Shown here in pieces: positions 40,853 to 49,289 of a DNA stretch of 54,609 bases. The stretch lies in assembly GCA_035575035.1 (NCBI GenBank), contig DATLYH010000328.1:1-54609 (forward strand), read 5' to 3'. The stretch's first letter is position 1; every line of letters begins with the position of its first letter. This DNA comes from DATLYH01 sp035575035. GTDB taxonomy: Bacteria; Planctomycetota; Planctomycetia; Gemmatales; Gemmataceae. Position numbers and translations under genes: made by a program. The notes beneath the pieces are model-generated. The model had not been told where the DNA came from and searched no databases. It saw only the letters and a program-made list of their open reading frames with translations.

Positions 40853-42076
40853 ATGCCTCTCGAACTGGCCGAGATCGGCGTTCCCCCCGAGGGGGACGAG
40901 AAGGAATACCTCTGGACGCTCAACTTCGGGCCGCAGCACCCGGCCACGCACACCACGCTCCGCCTGATCCTCACCCTCGACGGCGAGACGGTGGTCAAGG
41001 CGGTGCCGGACATCGGCTTTCTGCACTCTGGCTTCGAGAAGCTCGGCGAGCACCTCGACTACAACCAGTATGTCACCATCGTGGATCGGATGAACTATAT
41101 CTCGCCGATCCACAACGAGATCGCCTGGCACCACGCCGTCGAGAAGCTGCTAGGAATCGAGATCACGCCGCGCTGCAAGTACCTTCGCACCATCTGCGCC
41201 GAGCTATCCCGCATCCAGGACCACCTGCTCAACGTCGGCGCCGCCGCCATCGACCTGGGGGCGTTCACGGCCTTCCTCTACGCCTTCAACCCGCGTGAGA
41301 AGATCTACGACATTTTCGAGCGCTGCTCTGGGCAGCGCTTCCACCCCAGCTTCACCCGTGTCGGCGGGCTGATCAATGACGTCGATGACATCTGGATCAA
41401 CATGGTCCGCGACTTCGTCAAGACATTCCCCAAGGCCCACGCCGACATTACCCGGCTGCTCAGCCGCAACCGTATCTTCATCGACCGCACCAAGGGAATC
41501 GGCGTGCTGTCCAAAGAAGACGCCATCAACCTGAGTTGCACCGGGCCGATCGCCCGGGCTAGCGGCGTGGTCCGCGACCTGCGCAAGGACGAGCCGTACC
41601 TGGCCTATCCGGACTTCGACTTCCAGGTGGTCTGCGCCACGGCCGGCGACTGCTACGCCCGCTACCTGGTCCGCATGGAGGAAATGCTGCAAAGCCTGCG
41701 GATCATCGAGCAGGCAATCGAGAACCTGCCGCCGGGGCCGGTGAACGTGGACGTGGAGAGCAAGGTGGTACTGCCCGATCAGACGGCGGTTTACCGCAGC
41801 ATCGAGGGGTTGATCCAGCACTTCGAGCTGATCATGAGCAACCGCAAGTGGGCGACGCCGCGTGATGAGATCTACGCCGCCGTCGAGTCGCCCAACGGCG
41901 AGTTGGGCTATTACATCGTGGCCGACGGCAGCGGCGTCCCCTACCGGGCCCGTACCCGGCCGCCGTCGTTCATCCACTTTGCGATTTTTCCTTACCTGAT
42001 CGTGGGCCACATGCTCAGCGATGTGGTGGCGGTGCTGGGGAGCCTGAACATCATTGCGGCGGAGTTGGACCGATAG
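40853..42076 (+). CDS. nuoD: NADH-quinone oxidoreductase subunit D
   Basis: A 407-residue 49-kDa family subunit that forms the quinone-binding site with NuoB. Seen motifs are NFGPQHPATHTTLRLILTLD (quinone-site His region), IGFLHSGFEKLGEH, MNYISPIHNEIAWHHAVEKL and RCSGQRFHPSFTRVGG. The start is ATG 40853 (MPLELAEIG). The frame is open further upstream inside nuoC, but that part is not conserved. Normal length. Confidence 0.96.
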   Translation: MPLELAEIGVPPEGDEKEYLWTLNFGPQHPATHTTLRLILTLDGETVVKAVPDIGFLHSGFEKLGEHLDYNQYVTIVDRMNYISPIHNEIAWHHAVEKLLGIEITPRCKYLRTICAELSRIQDHLLNVGAAAIDLGAFTAFLYAFNPREKIYDIFERCSGQRFHPSFTRVGGLINDVDDIWINMVRDFVKTFPKAHADITRLLSRNRIFIDRTKGIGVLSKEDAINLSCTGPIARASGVVRDLRKDEPYLAYPDFDFQVVCATAGDCYARYLVRMEEMLQSLRIIEQAIENLPPGPVNVDVESKVVLPDQTAVYRSIEGLIQHFELIMSNRKWATPRDEIYAAVESPNGELGYYIVADGSGVPYRARTRPPSFIHFAIFPYLIVGHMLSDVVAVLGSLNIIAAELDR

Positions 42077-42092
42077 GATGAATTGGTGAGTG

Positions 42093-42581
42093 ATGGCGAT
42101 GAGCGCTCTGGGCGATGACATCCGGCAGCAGATCCTCGACCTGCTGCCGCGCTACCCGCGAAAGCAGGCGGTAACGCTGCCGGCCTTGCACCTGGTGCAG
42201 GACAAACTGCGCTGTGTGCCGCTGGAGGCAATCCGGGAGATCGCCGACCTGCTCGACCTGGCGCCGGCCGAGGTGTACGACACGATGTCGTTCTACGGTT
42301 TCTTCCGCGATGAACGGAACCCGCTGGGTCGGACGCGGCTGTGGGTTTGCCGCAGTTTGGCGTGTGCTCTCCGCGGCGGCGAGGAGATGCTGCAGGCGGT
42401 TTGCGCCAAGCTCGGCGTCCGGCCGGGCGGCACCAGCGCCGACGGAAAGATCACCGTGGAGTTTGCCGAGTGCATCGGCGCCTGCGAGGGAGCGCCGGCC
42501 GTGCTCATCAACGACGAGGCCCGGATGAACGTGACGCCGGATAAGGTGGATGAATTGATTGCGGAGCTGAGCAAGGAATAA
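42093..42581 (+). CDS. nuoE: NADH-quinone oxidoreductase subunit E
   Basis: A 162-residue 24-kDa family subunit of the NADH-oxidising module with a thioredoxin-like [2Fe-2S] domain. The cluster ligands are the CX4C pair in VCRSLACALRGG and the CX3C pair in ECIGACEGAPAV. The N-terminal helical part contains LHLVQDKLRCVPLEAIREIA. GTG 42090, ATG 42093 and ATG 42099 are all possible starts. I use 42093, 16 nt after nuoD. Confidence 0.93.
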   Translation: MAMSALGDDIRQQILDLLPRYPRKQAVTLPALHLVQDKLRCVPLEAIREIADLLDLAPAEVYDTMSFYGFFRDERNPLGRTRLWVCRSLACALRGGEEMLQAVCAKLGVRPGGTSADGKITVEFAECIGACEGAPAVLINDEARMNVTPDKVDELIAELSKE

Positions 42582-42601
42582 GTCATTTTCCATCAAATTT
42601 C

Positions 42602-42658
42602 GTTTAGCTGCGACCCTCACCTCAAGCGAGCGCGCTTGCCTCAGGATCGCGGCTAAAC
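42602..42658. repeat. nested hairpin between nuoE and nuoF
   Basis: GTTTAGCTGCGA (42602-42613) pairs with TCGCGGCTAAAC (42647-42658) with one G-T wobble, and CAAGCG (42623-42628) pairs with CGCTTG (42633-42638) inside it. The TTAGC and GCTAA outer arms resemble repeat R1 at 9994-10066. Confidence 0.55.
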
Positions 42659-42688
42659 CGTTGTCGATGGTTGGGAAACAGGGACATC

Positions 42689-44020
42689 ATGCCCGACTTC
42701 GAACCCGTCCTGCTGCGCCGCATCCTTCGCCAGGCAGACCCCGCGCTCGAAGCCTACCGCGCCGACGGCGGCTACCGCGCCCTGACCAAGGCGCTCAACG
42801 AGATGACGCCGGCCCAGGTCGTGCAGACGGTCAAGGACTCCGGCCTGCGCGGCCGCGGCGGCGCCGGCTTCCCCTGCGGCACCAAGTGGACCTTCCTTCC
42901 CAAGGACCACCCCGGCCCCATCTATCTCTGCGTTAATGCCGATGAGAGCGAGCCCTGCACCTTCAACAACCGCATCCTCATGGAAGGCGACCCCCATCAG
43001 GTGCTTGAAGGGATCATCCTCGCCTCATATGCCACCCGGGCCAGCGTTGCCTACATCTATGTCCGCTATGAGTACGGCCGGGCTTACCGGGCGATGCAAC
43101 GGGCCGTCGAGGAGGCCTACGCCAACAATCTGCTTGGCCGCCACATCCTCGGCAAGGACTTCCACCTCGACGTCTATCTGCACCGTGGCGCTGGGGCCTA
43201 CATCTGCGGCGAGGAGACCGGGCTGATCGAGAGTCTGGAAGGCAAGCGGGCCTGGCCGCGGATCAAGCCTCCTTTCCCGGCCGTCGAGGGGGCCTTCCGC
43301 AAGCCGACGGTCGTCAACAATGTTGAGACGTTGGCCTGCGTGACCCACATCATCGACCGTGGGGCCGATTGGTTTAAATCGATCGGCGTGCCACCCGACC
43401 CGAAGAACCCGCGCGACGCCGGCAGCTACGGGCCGAAACTCTACTGCATCAGCGGCCATGTCAACAACCCCGGCTGCGTCGAATTGCCGTTGGGTGTTAC
43501 CGTCCGCGAGTTGATCGACAAGTACGGCGGCGGCGTCTGGAAGGGACGAAAGGCCAAGGGATGCATCCCCGGCGGGATCAGCATGGGGCTGATGACCGAG
43601 AAGGAGTTCGACACGCCGCTCGACTTCAACGGGCCGGGCAAGGTCGGCTGCCTCGGTCTAGGGACGGCCGCGGTCACGGTCTTCGATGAGACGACCAGCA
43701 TCGTCGAGGTCCTGTACAACATCTGCCGCTTCTTCGCCCACGAGTCGTGCGGCCAGTGTACGCCGTGCCGCGAGGGGACCGGCTGGATGCTGAAGATCGC
43801 CGACCGTATCCGTCGCGGCCGGGGCCGGCTCGAGGACCTGGACCTCCTGGAAGAACTCGGCAACGGTATGGGGATCATGCCCGGCACGACGATCTGCGGC
43901 CTGGCCGACGGTGCCGGCTGGCCGGTGAAGACCGCCATCCGCAAGTTCCGGCCGGAGTTCGAGGAGTTCATCCGTAGCGGCCAGCGGATCGAGACACCGG
44001 CACTGGTCGGGGCCCATTGA
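42689..44020 (+). CDS. nuoF: NADH-quinone oxidoreductase subunit F (NADH- and FMN-binding)
   Basis: A 443-residue 51-kDa family subunit where NADH is oxidised. The NADH/FMN region has DSGLRGRGGAGFPCGTKW and GAGAYICGEETGLIESLEG. The N3 [4Fe-4S] cluster ligands are in ESCGQCTPCREGTGW. ATG 42689 (MPDFEPVLL) is preferred over an in-frame TTG at 42671. Normal length. A strong nested hairpin precedes it. Confidence 0.96.
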   Translation: MPDFEPVLLRRILRQADPALEAYRADGGYRALTKALNEMTPAQVVQTVKDSGLRGRGGAGFPCGTKWTFLPKDHPGPIYLCVNADESEPCTFNNRILMEGDPHQVLEGIILASYATRASVAYIYVRYEYGRAYRAMQRAVEEAYANNLLGRHILGKDFHLDVYLHRGAGAYICGEETGLIESLEGKRAWPRIKPPFPAVEGAFRKPTVVNNVETLACVTHIIDRGADWFKSIGVPPDPKNPRDAGSYGPKLYCISGHVNNPGCVELPLGVTVRELIDKYGGGVWKGRKAKGCIPGGISMGLMTEKEFDTPLDFNGPGKVGCLGLGTAAVTVFDETTSIVEVLYNICRFFAHESCGQCTPCREGTGWMLKIADRIRRGRGRLEDLDLLEELGNGMGIMPGTTICGLADGAGWPVKTAIRKFRPEFEEFIRSGQRIETPALVGAH

Positions 44021-44063
44021 AACTTGCTGGAGAATGAAACCTGCAATCGCGGGAGGTGCTGCC

Positions 44064-44561
44064 ATGCGATACGCCAATCCGGTGCTGATCATCCTGGCAT
44101 TGCTCCTGGTACTGCCGGGCGGGTGTCGCAAGAAGCCGACCCAGCCGGAGCCGCCGCCCCCTCAGGCCCAGAGCGGCGGCGGCAACCCGATCCTGCCGCC
44201 GGCGGGGCAGGTGGTGCAAGGCCAGGGGGCTGTCCAGAATGTCCGCCGCGCCGTCCGCCGTACCGTGGACCTGAATGATTTGAAGAACCTTTCCGTCGCC
44301 TATTACCAGCACCTGTTGCAGAACGGCCAGGGTCCCAAGAGTCTGAATGATGTGAAAGGTTCGATCTCTCCGAACCTGGAGGAGGCGATCAAGGAGGGCC
44401 ACTGTGTCGTCATCTGGGGCCTCCGCAATGTGGGATCGAATACCGTGATCGCCTACGTCAAGGAGCCGGATATTTACGGTACGCGAGTGGTGGCGAAGGG
44501 AGACGGCAGCGCCGTCCGGATGAACGAGGCAGAGTTCCAGGCGGCGCTGAAGGGGCAGTGA
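44064..44561 (+). CDS. lipoprotein of unknown function inside the nuo operon
   Basis: A 165-residue protein that I do not recognise. A lipoprotein signal is clear: a basic start, the hydrophobic VLIILALLLVLPGGC with the lipid-modified Cys at about residue 22, then a Pro/Gln/Gly-rich linker (to about 55). The C-terminal domain (about 70-165) has DLNDLKNLSVAYYQHLLQNG and TVIAYVKEPDIYGTRVVAKG, and its pattern vaguely recalls prepilin-like soluble domains. GGGAGG lies eight bases before ATG 44064. It sits between nuoF and nuoG with gaps of 43 and 28 nt on the same strand, so it should be made with complex I. It is not a known nuo subunit. It could be a membrane-attached assembly or accessory factor, or a bystander. 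Confidence 0.8.
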   Translation: MRYANPVLIILALLLVLPGGCRKKPTQPEPPPPQAQSGGGNPILPPAGQVVQGQGAVQNVRRAVRRTVDLNDLKNLSVAYYQHLLQNGQGPKSLNDVKGSISPNLEEAIKEGHCVVIWGLRNVGSNTVIAYVKEPDIYGTRVVAKGDGSAVRMNEAEFQAALKGQ

Positions 44562-44589
44562 CCTGGCAACGGCCCGGCAGGAGTACCTG

Positions 44590-46260
44590 ATGGCAACCGT
44601 TTACGTCAATGACAAGCCGGTCGATATCGGCGGCGAGCGGCTGAACCTGATCGAGGCCGCCCTGCGGGCCGGCGTGTTCATCCCGCACTACTGCTGGCAC
44701 CCGGCGCTGAGCGTCGTCGCCAGCTGCCGCATGTGCCTGGTCGAGGTCGGCGAGCGCAAGCCGGATGGCACTGTCGTCATGCAGCCACGCGTCGTCCCTG
44801 CCTGCCAGACCCCCGCCCGCGACGGCACCGTTGTTGTCACCAACAGTCCCAAGGCCCGCGCCGCCCAGCAACAGACGCTTGAGGGGCTGCTCATCAACCA
44901 CCCCCTCGACTGCCCCGTCTGTGACAAGGCCGGCGAATGCCTGCTGCAAGACTACAGCTACCGCTTCGGCCGGTCCGAAAGCCGAATGATCGACGAGAAG
45001 TTCTCGCCGCCGAACAAGCCGTACATCGGCGACAATGTCACTCTCTTCACCGACCGCTGCATCATGTGCTCGCGCTGTGTCCGCTTCACGCGCGAGATCA
45101 GCGGCACCGCCGAGTTGCAGATCATCAATCGCGGCGAGTGGACCGAGATCGACATCTTCCCCGGCCAGCCGCTGAACAACAAGCTGGCCACCAACGTTGT
45201 GGACCTTTGCCCGGTCGGGGCGCTGTGCAGCAAGGACTTCCTCTACAAGCAGCGCGTCTGGTTTTTGAAGGAGCAGAAGAGCGTCTGTCCCGACTGCTCG
45301 ACCGGCTGTAGCATCTTCGTGGACAGTAACAAGAACATCGTCTACCGCCTCCGGCCGCGCTACAACCCGCAGGCGCAGGGGCACTTCATGTGCGACGACG
45401 GCCGGCTCGGCTATCACTACATCAACTCGGAGCACCGCTTCTTCCGGCCGCTGGTCCGTTCTCCCGAGCGCGGAACAGGAGAACGCCTGGTTGAGCTGGA
45501 GTGGAAGAAAGCGGTGTCGGCCGTGCGCGAGGAACTGCGGCAGGCAGCGGCGCGGGATGGCTCGGCGGTGGCTGGGGTGCTGTCGCCGTTCTTGACCTGC
45601 GAGGAGGCATATCTGCTGGCCCGGTTCCTGAAGGGACTTTCCGGCGAGGTGCGATTGGCGCTGGGGCCGGTGCCGGTGATCGGTGAGGATGACACCTACC
45701 CCAAGGACAGTAAGGGCCGGCCGGTGCAGCCGGTGAAATTCACCATCCGCGCCGAGAAGTGCCCCAATCGCCGCGGCGTCGAGGAGGTGCTGCGGCATTT
45801 TCAGGGGGAGGTGATCGGCTTCGACCGGGTACTGGTCTGGGCCGGCGAGGGGCAGCTGCAAGCGCTCTACCTGACGGCCGGCTACCCGCCGCGGCAGGAC
45901 AGCTGGGTCACTGAGGAGCAGGCCCGGGTGCTGGGGCGGGTGCCGCTACTGGTGGTGCATGACCTGCTGCCGTCGCCGGCCAGCGCCGTGGCGAAGTACG
46001 TGCTGCCGGCTGCCGCGTTCGCCGAGAAGGACGGCACTTTCGTCAACCACAAGGGGCTGGCCCAAGCGATCCGCCGGGCCGTGTTCCCGCCGGGCGACTT
46101 CCGCACCGACGGCCAGGTCTTCCTCGACCTGCTGGAGCGGCGCGGCCTGGTCCATGCCCCGACGCTGCGAGCCGAGTTGGCCACCGAGATCGCCTCTTTC
46201 GCCCCGCTGGCCGGGGGCGACCTCGGCGAGTTCGGCGTGCCGCTGGAGACCCTGAAGTAG
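44590..46260 (+). CDS. nuoG: NADH-quinone oxidoreductase subunit G, short form
   Basis: A 556-residue 75-kDa family subunit, shorter than the 908-residue E. coli protein. The N-terminal [2Fe-2S] domain shows YCWHPALSVVASCRMCLVEV and VVPACQTP. The His-ligated N5 cluster is in HPLDCPVCDKAGECLLQDYS. N4 is in CIMCSRCVRFTREI with CPVGALC. The N7-type motif CX2CX3CX27C is present, from CPDCSTGC to HFMCDDGR. The molybdopterin-oxidoreductase-like C-terminus (about 255-556) is much reduced but keeps ASAVAKYVLPAAAFAEKDGT. CAGGAG precedes the ATG. Confidence 0.93.
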   Translation: MATVYVNDKPVDIGGERLNLIEAALRAGVFIPHYCWHPALSVVASCRMCLVEVGERKPDGTVVMQPRVVPACQTPARDGTVVVTNSPKARAAQQQTLEGLLINHPLDCPVCDKAGECLLQDYSYRFGRSESRMIDEKFSPPNKPYIGDNVTLFTDRCIMCSRCVRFTREISGTAELQIINRGEWTEIDIFPGQPLNNKLATNVVDLCPVGALCSKDFLYKQRVWFLKEQKSVCPDCSTGCSIFVDSNKNIVYRLRPRYNPQAQGHFMCDDGRLGYHYINSEHRFFRPLVRSPERGTGERLVELEWKKAVSAVREELRQAAARDGSAVAGVLSPFLTCEEAYLLARFLKGLSGEVRLALGPVPVIGEDDTYPKDSKGRPVQPVKFTIRAEKCPNRRGVEEVLRHFQGEVIGFDRVLVWAGEGQLQALYLTAGYPPRQDSWVTEEQARVLGRVPLLVVHDLLPSPASAVAKYVLPAAAFAEKDGTFVNHKGLAQAIRRAVFPPGDFRTDGQVFLDLLERRGLVHAPTLRAELATEIASFAPLAGGDLGEFGVPLETLK

Positions 46261-46304
46261 CGCTTCGCCCCGCCGCAAGCAGCAACGATCGGAGCACAGG
46301 CTCA

Positions 46305-47561
46305 ATGCATTACGACTTCAACCTGCTGCTGACGATCCTTACCATCGTCGTCATCATGGGGGTGCTCCAGGGAACCGTCGCCTACCTCATCCTCCTGGAG
46401 CGCAAGGTGGCGGCCTATGTGCAGGATCGGCTCGGCCCCAACCGCGTCGGACCGTGGGGCTTGCTGCAACCGATCGCCGACGGGCTCAAGTTTCTCTTCA
46501 AGGAGGAGATCATCCCGAGCCATGTGGATCGGTGGTTCTACCTGGCGGCGCCGGCCATCGCCGTGACCACCGCAACGCTGGCCTTCGCCGTGGTGCCGTT
46601 CGGGCCGACCAGCCCGCCGCCCAGCGCCGCCTGGCCCGAAACGCCGCAGCAGGCCGAGGCCCTGGCCCGCACCGACTTCCCCACCCAGGTCGAGGCCTAC
46701 AACCGCCAGTATCAGTTTGTCATCGCCCCGCACGTGGACGTTGGCATCGTCTTTGTCTTCGCCGTCGGCAGCCTGGCGGTCTACGGGATCATCCTTGGCG
46801 GCTGGTCGTCGGCCAACAAGTACAGCTTCCTTGGCTCGCTACGCTCCAGCGCCCAGATCATCAGTTACGAAATCCCGCTGGGGATGTCGGTCCTTGGCGT
46901 GGTACTCCTGGCCGAATCGCTCAACCTGGAGCAGATCATCCACCACCAGACCGAGATCGGCTGGCACATCCTGTACCAGCCGTTGGCCTTCCTGCTTTTC
47001 CTGACCAGCATCTTCGCCGAAACCAACCGCCTGCCGTTCGACCTGCCGGAGGCGGAGCAGGAGTTGGTGGGCGGTTACCACACCGAGTACAGCGGGCTGA
47101 AGTTCGGCATGTTCTTCCTGGGCGAGTACACGCACGTGATCACGACCAGCTTCCTGGCCGCGGCCTTGTTTTTGGGCGGTTGGCACTTCCCCTGGATTGC
47201 CGAGCCGGGCCCCGGCGGCGTGATCGTCAAGCTGATTATCTTCGCGGCCAAGATGTTCTTTTTCATTCTGTTCTATATGTTCGTCCGCTGGACACTGCCG
47301 CGCTTCCGCTTCGATCAGTTGATGGGGCTGGCCTGGCAAGTGCTGATCCCGCTGGCATTGGTTAACCTATTGTGTGTGATGGCGGCCAAGCATGTGGTCG
47401 AGCAGTATGATCTCGACGAGCGGTGGCAGCTGGTGCTGCTGCCGGTGTCGCTGCTGCTGCTCGTCGGCGTCGCCGCGCTGGTCGGGCAGCGGCCGGAGCG
47501 TCCCCGGCGATCGATCGTGGTCATCCGTGGTCACGAGCGGGTCGAGATGACGACCCGCTAA
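46305..47561 (+). CDS. nuoH: NADH-quinone oxidoreductase subunit H
   Basis: A 418-residue membrane subunit at the arm junction that contributes to the quinone tunnel. Conserved parts are LLERKVAAYVQDRLGPNRVG, then LLQPIADGLKFLFKEE and FAETNRLPFDLPEAEQELVG. The loop after helix 2 (about 95-145) is enlarged by a Pro/Ala/Thr/Asn segment (for example TSPPPSAAWPETPQQAEALA), making the protein about 90 residues longer than E. coli NuoH. The C-terminus ends in a basic tail after the last helix. Confidence 0.95.
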   Translation: MHYDFNLLLTILTIVVIMGVLQGTVAYLILLERKVAAYVQDRLGPNRVGPWGLLQPIADGLKFLFKEEIIPSHVDRWFYLAAPAIAVTTATLAFAVVPFGPTSPPPSAAWPETPQQAEALARTDFPTQVEAYNRQYQFVIAPHVDVGIVFVFAVGSLAVYGIILGGWSSANKYSFLGSLRSSAQIISYEIPLGMSVLGVVLLAESLNLEQIIHHQTEIGWHILYQPLAFLLFLTSIFAETNRLPFDLPEAEQELVGGYHTEYSGLKFGMFFLGEYTHVITTSFLAAALFLGGWHFPWIAEPGPGGVIVKLIIFAAKMFFFILFYMFVRWTLPRFRFDQLMGLAWQVLIPLALVNLLCVMAAKHVVEQYDLDERWQLVLLPVSLLLLVGVAALVGQRPERPRRSIVVIRGHERVEMTTR

Positions 47562-47568
47562 CGAGTCC

Positions 47569-47585
47569 GCCGCTTGCGGCTCAGC
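47569..47585. repeat. GCCGCTTGCGGC hairpin between nuoH and nuoI
   Basis: GCCGC-TT-GCGGC (47569-47580) followed by TCAGC lies in the 49-nt cistron gap. The same 12-mer followed by TTAGC is in the nuoL-nuoM gap. Confidence 0.55.
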
Positions 47586-47610
47586 GTCCGGCGGCACGAA
47601 GAGGTCTTCC

Positions 47611-48162
47611 ATGCCCATACCCGCGAACCAGGTCAAGTGGGTGCAGGAGCCGAAGAGCAGCGTCCTGGAGCGGCTCTATCTGCCGGGCCTTTTCGAGGGG
47701 CTGCAAACGACGGTGCGGCATCTGTTCGAGCCGCGGCTGACGCAGCAGTTCCCCGAGGAGCGGCCCAGGCTGCCCCCCAACTACCGCGGCGTCCACCGGC
47801 TCAACCGCGATGAACAGGGGCGGCCCAAGTGTGTCGCCTGCTATATGTGCTCGACCGCCTGCCCGGCCCACTGCATCGACATCGTGGCCGCCCCCTCGCC
47901 CTGGCCGGACCGCGAGAAGTACCCCGAGACGTTCGTCATCGACGAGCTGCGCTGCATCTACTGCGGCATGTGTGAGCAGGCCTGCCCCTGCGACGCCATC
48001 GAACTGACCACACTCGCCGACCTCACCGGCCTGAGCCGTGAGGAGATGATGTTCGACAAGGAAAAGTTGCTGAGCGTCTTCGATTACACGGTAGCGGCCG
48101 GCACCGATCCGATCCGCACCCACAGCGGCCGGCTCAGCATCGCGTCCGAGGTGGAGAAGTAA
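47611..48162 (+). CDS. nuoI: NADH-quinone oxidoreductase subunit I
   Basis: A 183-residue subunit with two [4Fe-4S] clusters (N6a and N6b) of the peripheral arm. The ferredoxin motifs are CVACYMCSTACPAHCIDI (about 71-88) and CIYCGMCEQACPCDAIEL (about 114-131). The extended Cys-containing C-terminus beyond them is normal. It is followed 2 nt later by nuoJ, and the nuoJ ribosome-binding site GGAGAAG overlaps its end. Confidence 0.95.
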   Translation: MPIPANQVKWVQEPKSSVLERLYLPGLFEGLQTTVRHLFEPRLTQQFPEERPRLPPNYRGVHRLNRDEQGRPKCVACYMCSTACPAHCIDIVAAPSPWPDREKYPETFVIDELRCIYCGMCEQACPCDAIELTTLADLTGLSREEMMFDKEKLLSVFDYTVAAGTDPIRTHSGRLSIASEVEK

Positions 48163-48164
48163 TC

Positions 48165-49289
48165 ATGCCGGACGTCTCCCAACTGGTTCGTCTGCTGCTG
48201 GTGGAGCACCTGCCGATCACTCTGGCGGTGGTGCTTGGGCTGACAGCGGTCTACCTGCTGCTGCCGCGGCCGCGCGGCTACCCACCCCTCTGGGGCGCCG
48301 CGGCCGGCGGCGCGGCGCTGCTGGCCGGCTGGTTCGTCATCCGCACCGGCGCCCTCACTCCCGAAACGCTGCTGTTCTCCATCTTTTCGGCCCTCGCCGT
48401 CGTCTCCGGGACGCTGCTCATCACGCAGCGCAACCCCGCCCGCGCCGCCCTGGCCTTCGCCCTGGTCGTGCTCAGCACCTGCGGGCTGTTCCTGCTTCTG
48501 GCCGCCCCCTTCCTGATGGCTGCCACTGTCATCGTCTACGCCGGCGCCATCGTCGTCACCTTCCTCTTCGTCATCATGCTGGCCCAGCAGGAGGGACTCT
48601 CCAGCGCCGACCAGCGCTCGCGCGAGCCGCTGCTCGCCTCGCTCGCCGGTTTCCTCCTGTTGGGGACCGTGCTCTACGCCCTGGCCCGGAGCTACCAGAG
48701 CCCTCACCTCAACGACCGCCTCCGGGAAGTGCAACAGTTCCAGACCCGGATCCAGGGCCTTTCCCGTGAAACCGCTTTGCCGGACGAGCGGAGCAAACAG
48801 GTGGTCGCTGAGCTGGAGAAATTCCTGCGGACCTTCCGCAAAGGCGACCCGCAGAAGAACATCCCCTCGGCCCGAATACTCGGCGGCGAGTCCGGCGGTG
48901 ACGAACTGGCCGACGCGGTCTACGAGGCCCAGGATGTGCTGGAGAAGCAGCAGTTCAACCTGGAAAACAACCGGCCGGTGCAGTGGGACGAGGTCGAACA
49001 GGCGCTGGCCGAGGTACGAAGGGTCGGCGATCGAGTCGTCAACCGGCTCGGCACTTTCCAGCCGCGCGACCAGACGCCTTTGTCCGGGCTGAGCGGGCCG
49101 CCGCCCAACCGGGAATTGCGCCGCGACGCTGCCGGCCGGCCCGAATTGCCCGCCGAGAATGTCGCCTACCTCGGCCGGTCGCTGTTCACCGATTTCCTGA
49201 TTGCCGTCGAGCTGGCCGGCACGCTGCTGCTGGTGGCCACCGTTGGCGCCATCGCCATCGCCGGCCGCCGCGCGGAGGGCCCCCCATGA
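48165..49289 (+). CDS. nuoJ: NADH-quinone oxidoreductase subunit J with large soluble insertion
   Basis: A 374-residue protein where the family norm is 160-200. The core NuoJ sequence is present in two parts. Residues about 66-178 contain FSALAVVSGTLLITQRNPAR and VIVYAGAIVVTFLFVIML, the bulge helix region. Residues about 331-372 contain NVAYLGRSLFTDFLIAVELA, then LLLVATVGAIAIAG. Between them lies a predicted soluble, charged, largely helical segment (about 179-330) between what are normally adjacent helices 4 and 5. The N-terminus also has about 65 extra residues with two added hydrophobic helices. The reading frame is continuous and ends in an ATGA overlap with nuoK, so this is a real protein and not an assembly artefact. 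Confidence 0.92.
   Translation: MPDVSQLVRLLLVEHLPITLAVVLGLTAVYLLLPRPRGYPPLWGAAAGGAALLAGWFVIRTGALTPETLLFSIFSALAVVSGTLLITQRNPARAALAFALVVLSTCGLFLLLAAPFLMAATVIVYAGAIVVTFLFVIMLAQQEGLSSADQRSREPLLASLAGFLLLGTVLYALARSYQSPHLNDRLREVQQFQTRIQGLSRETALPDERSKQVVAELEKFLRTFRKGDPQKNIPSARILGGESGGDELADAVYEAQDVLEKQQFNLENNRPVQWDEVEQALAEVRRVGDRVVNRLGTFQPRDQTPLSGLSGPPPNRELRRDAAGRPELPAENVAYLGRSLFTDFLIAVELAGTLLLVATVGAIAIAGRRAEGPP

Noticed and set aside
44458..45861. Minus-strand open frame (467 codons) opposite nuoG
   Set aside because: Antisense to iron-sulfur motifs of NuoG. No family features.
48165..49289. Frameshift or gene fusion as the explanation of the long NuoJ
   Set aside because: Both flanking NuoJ core parts are in the same frame with coding-like composition throughout, and the end is translationally coupled to nuoK as expected.
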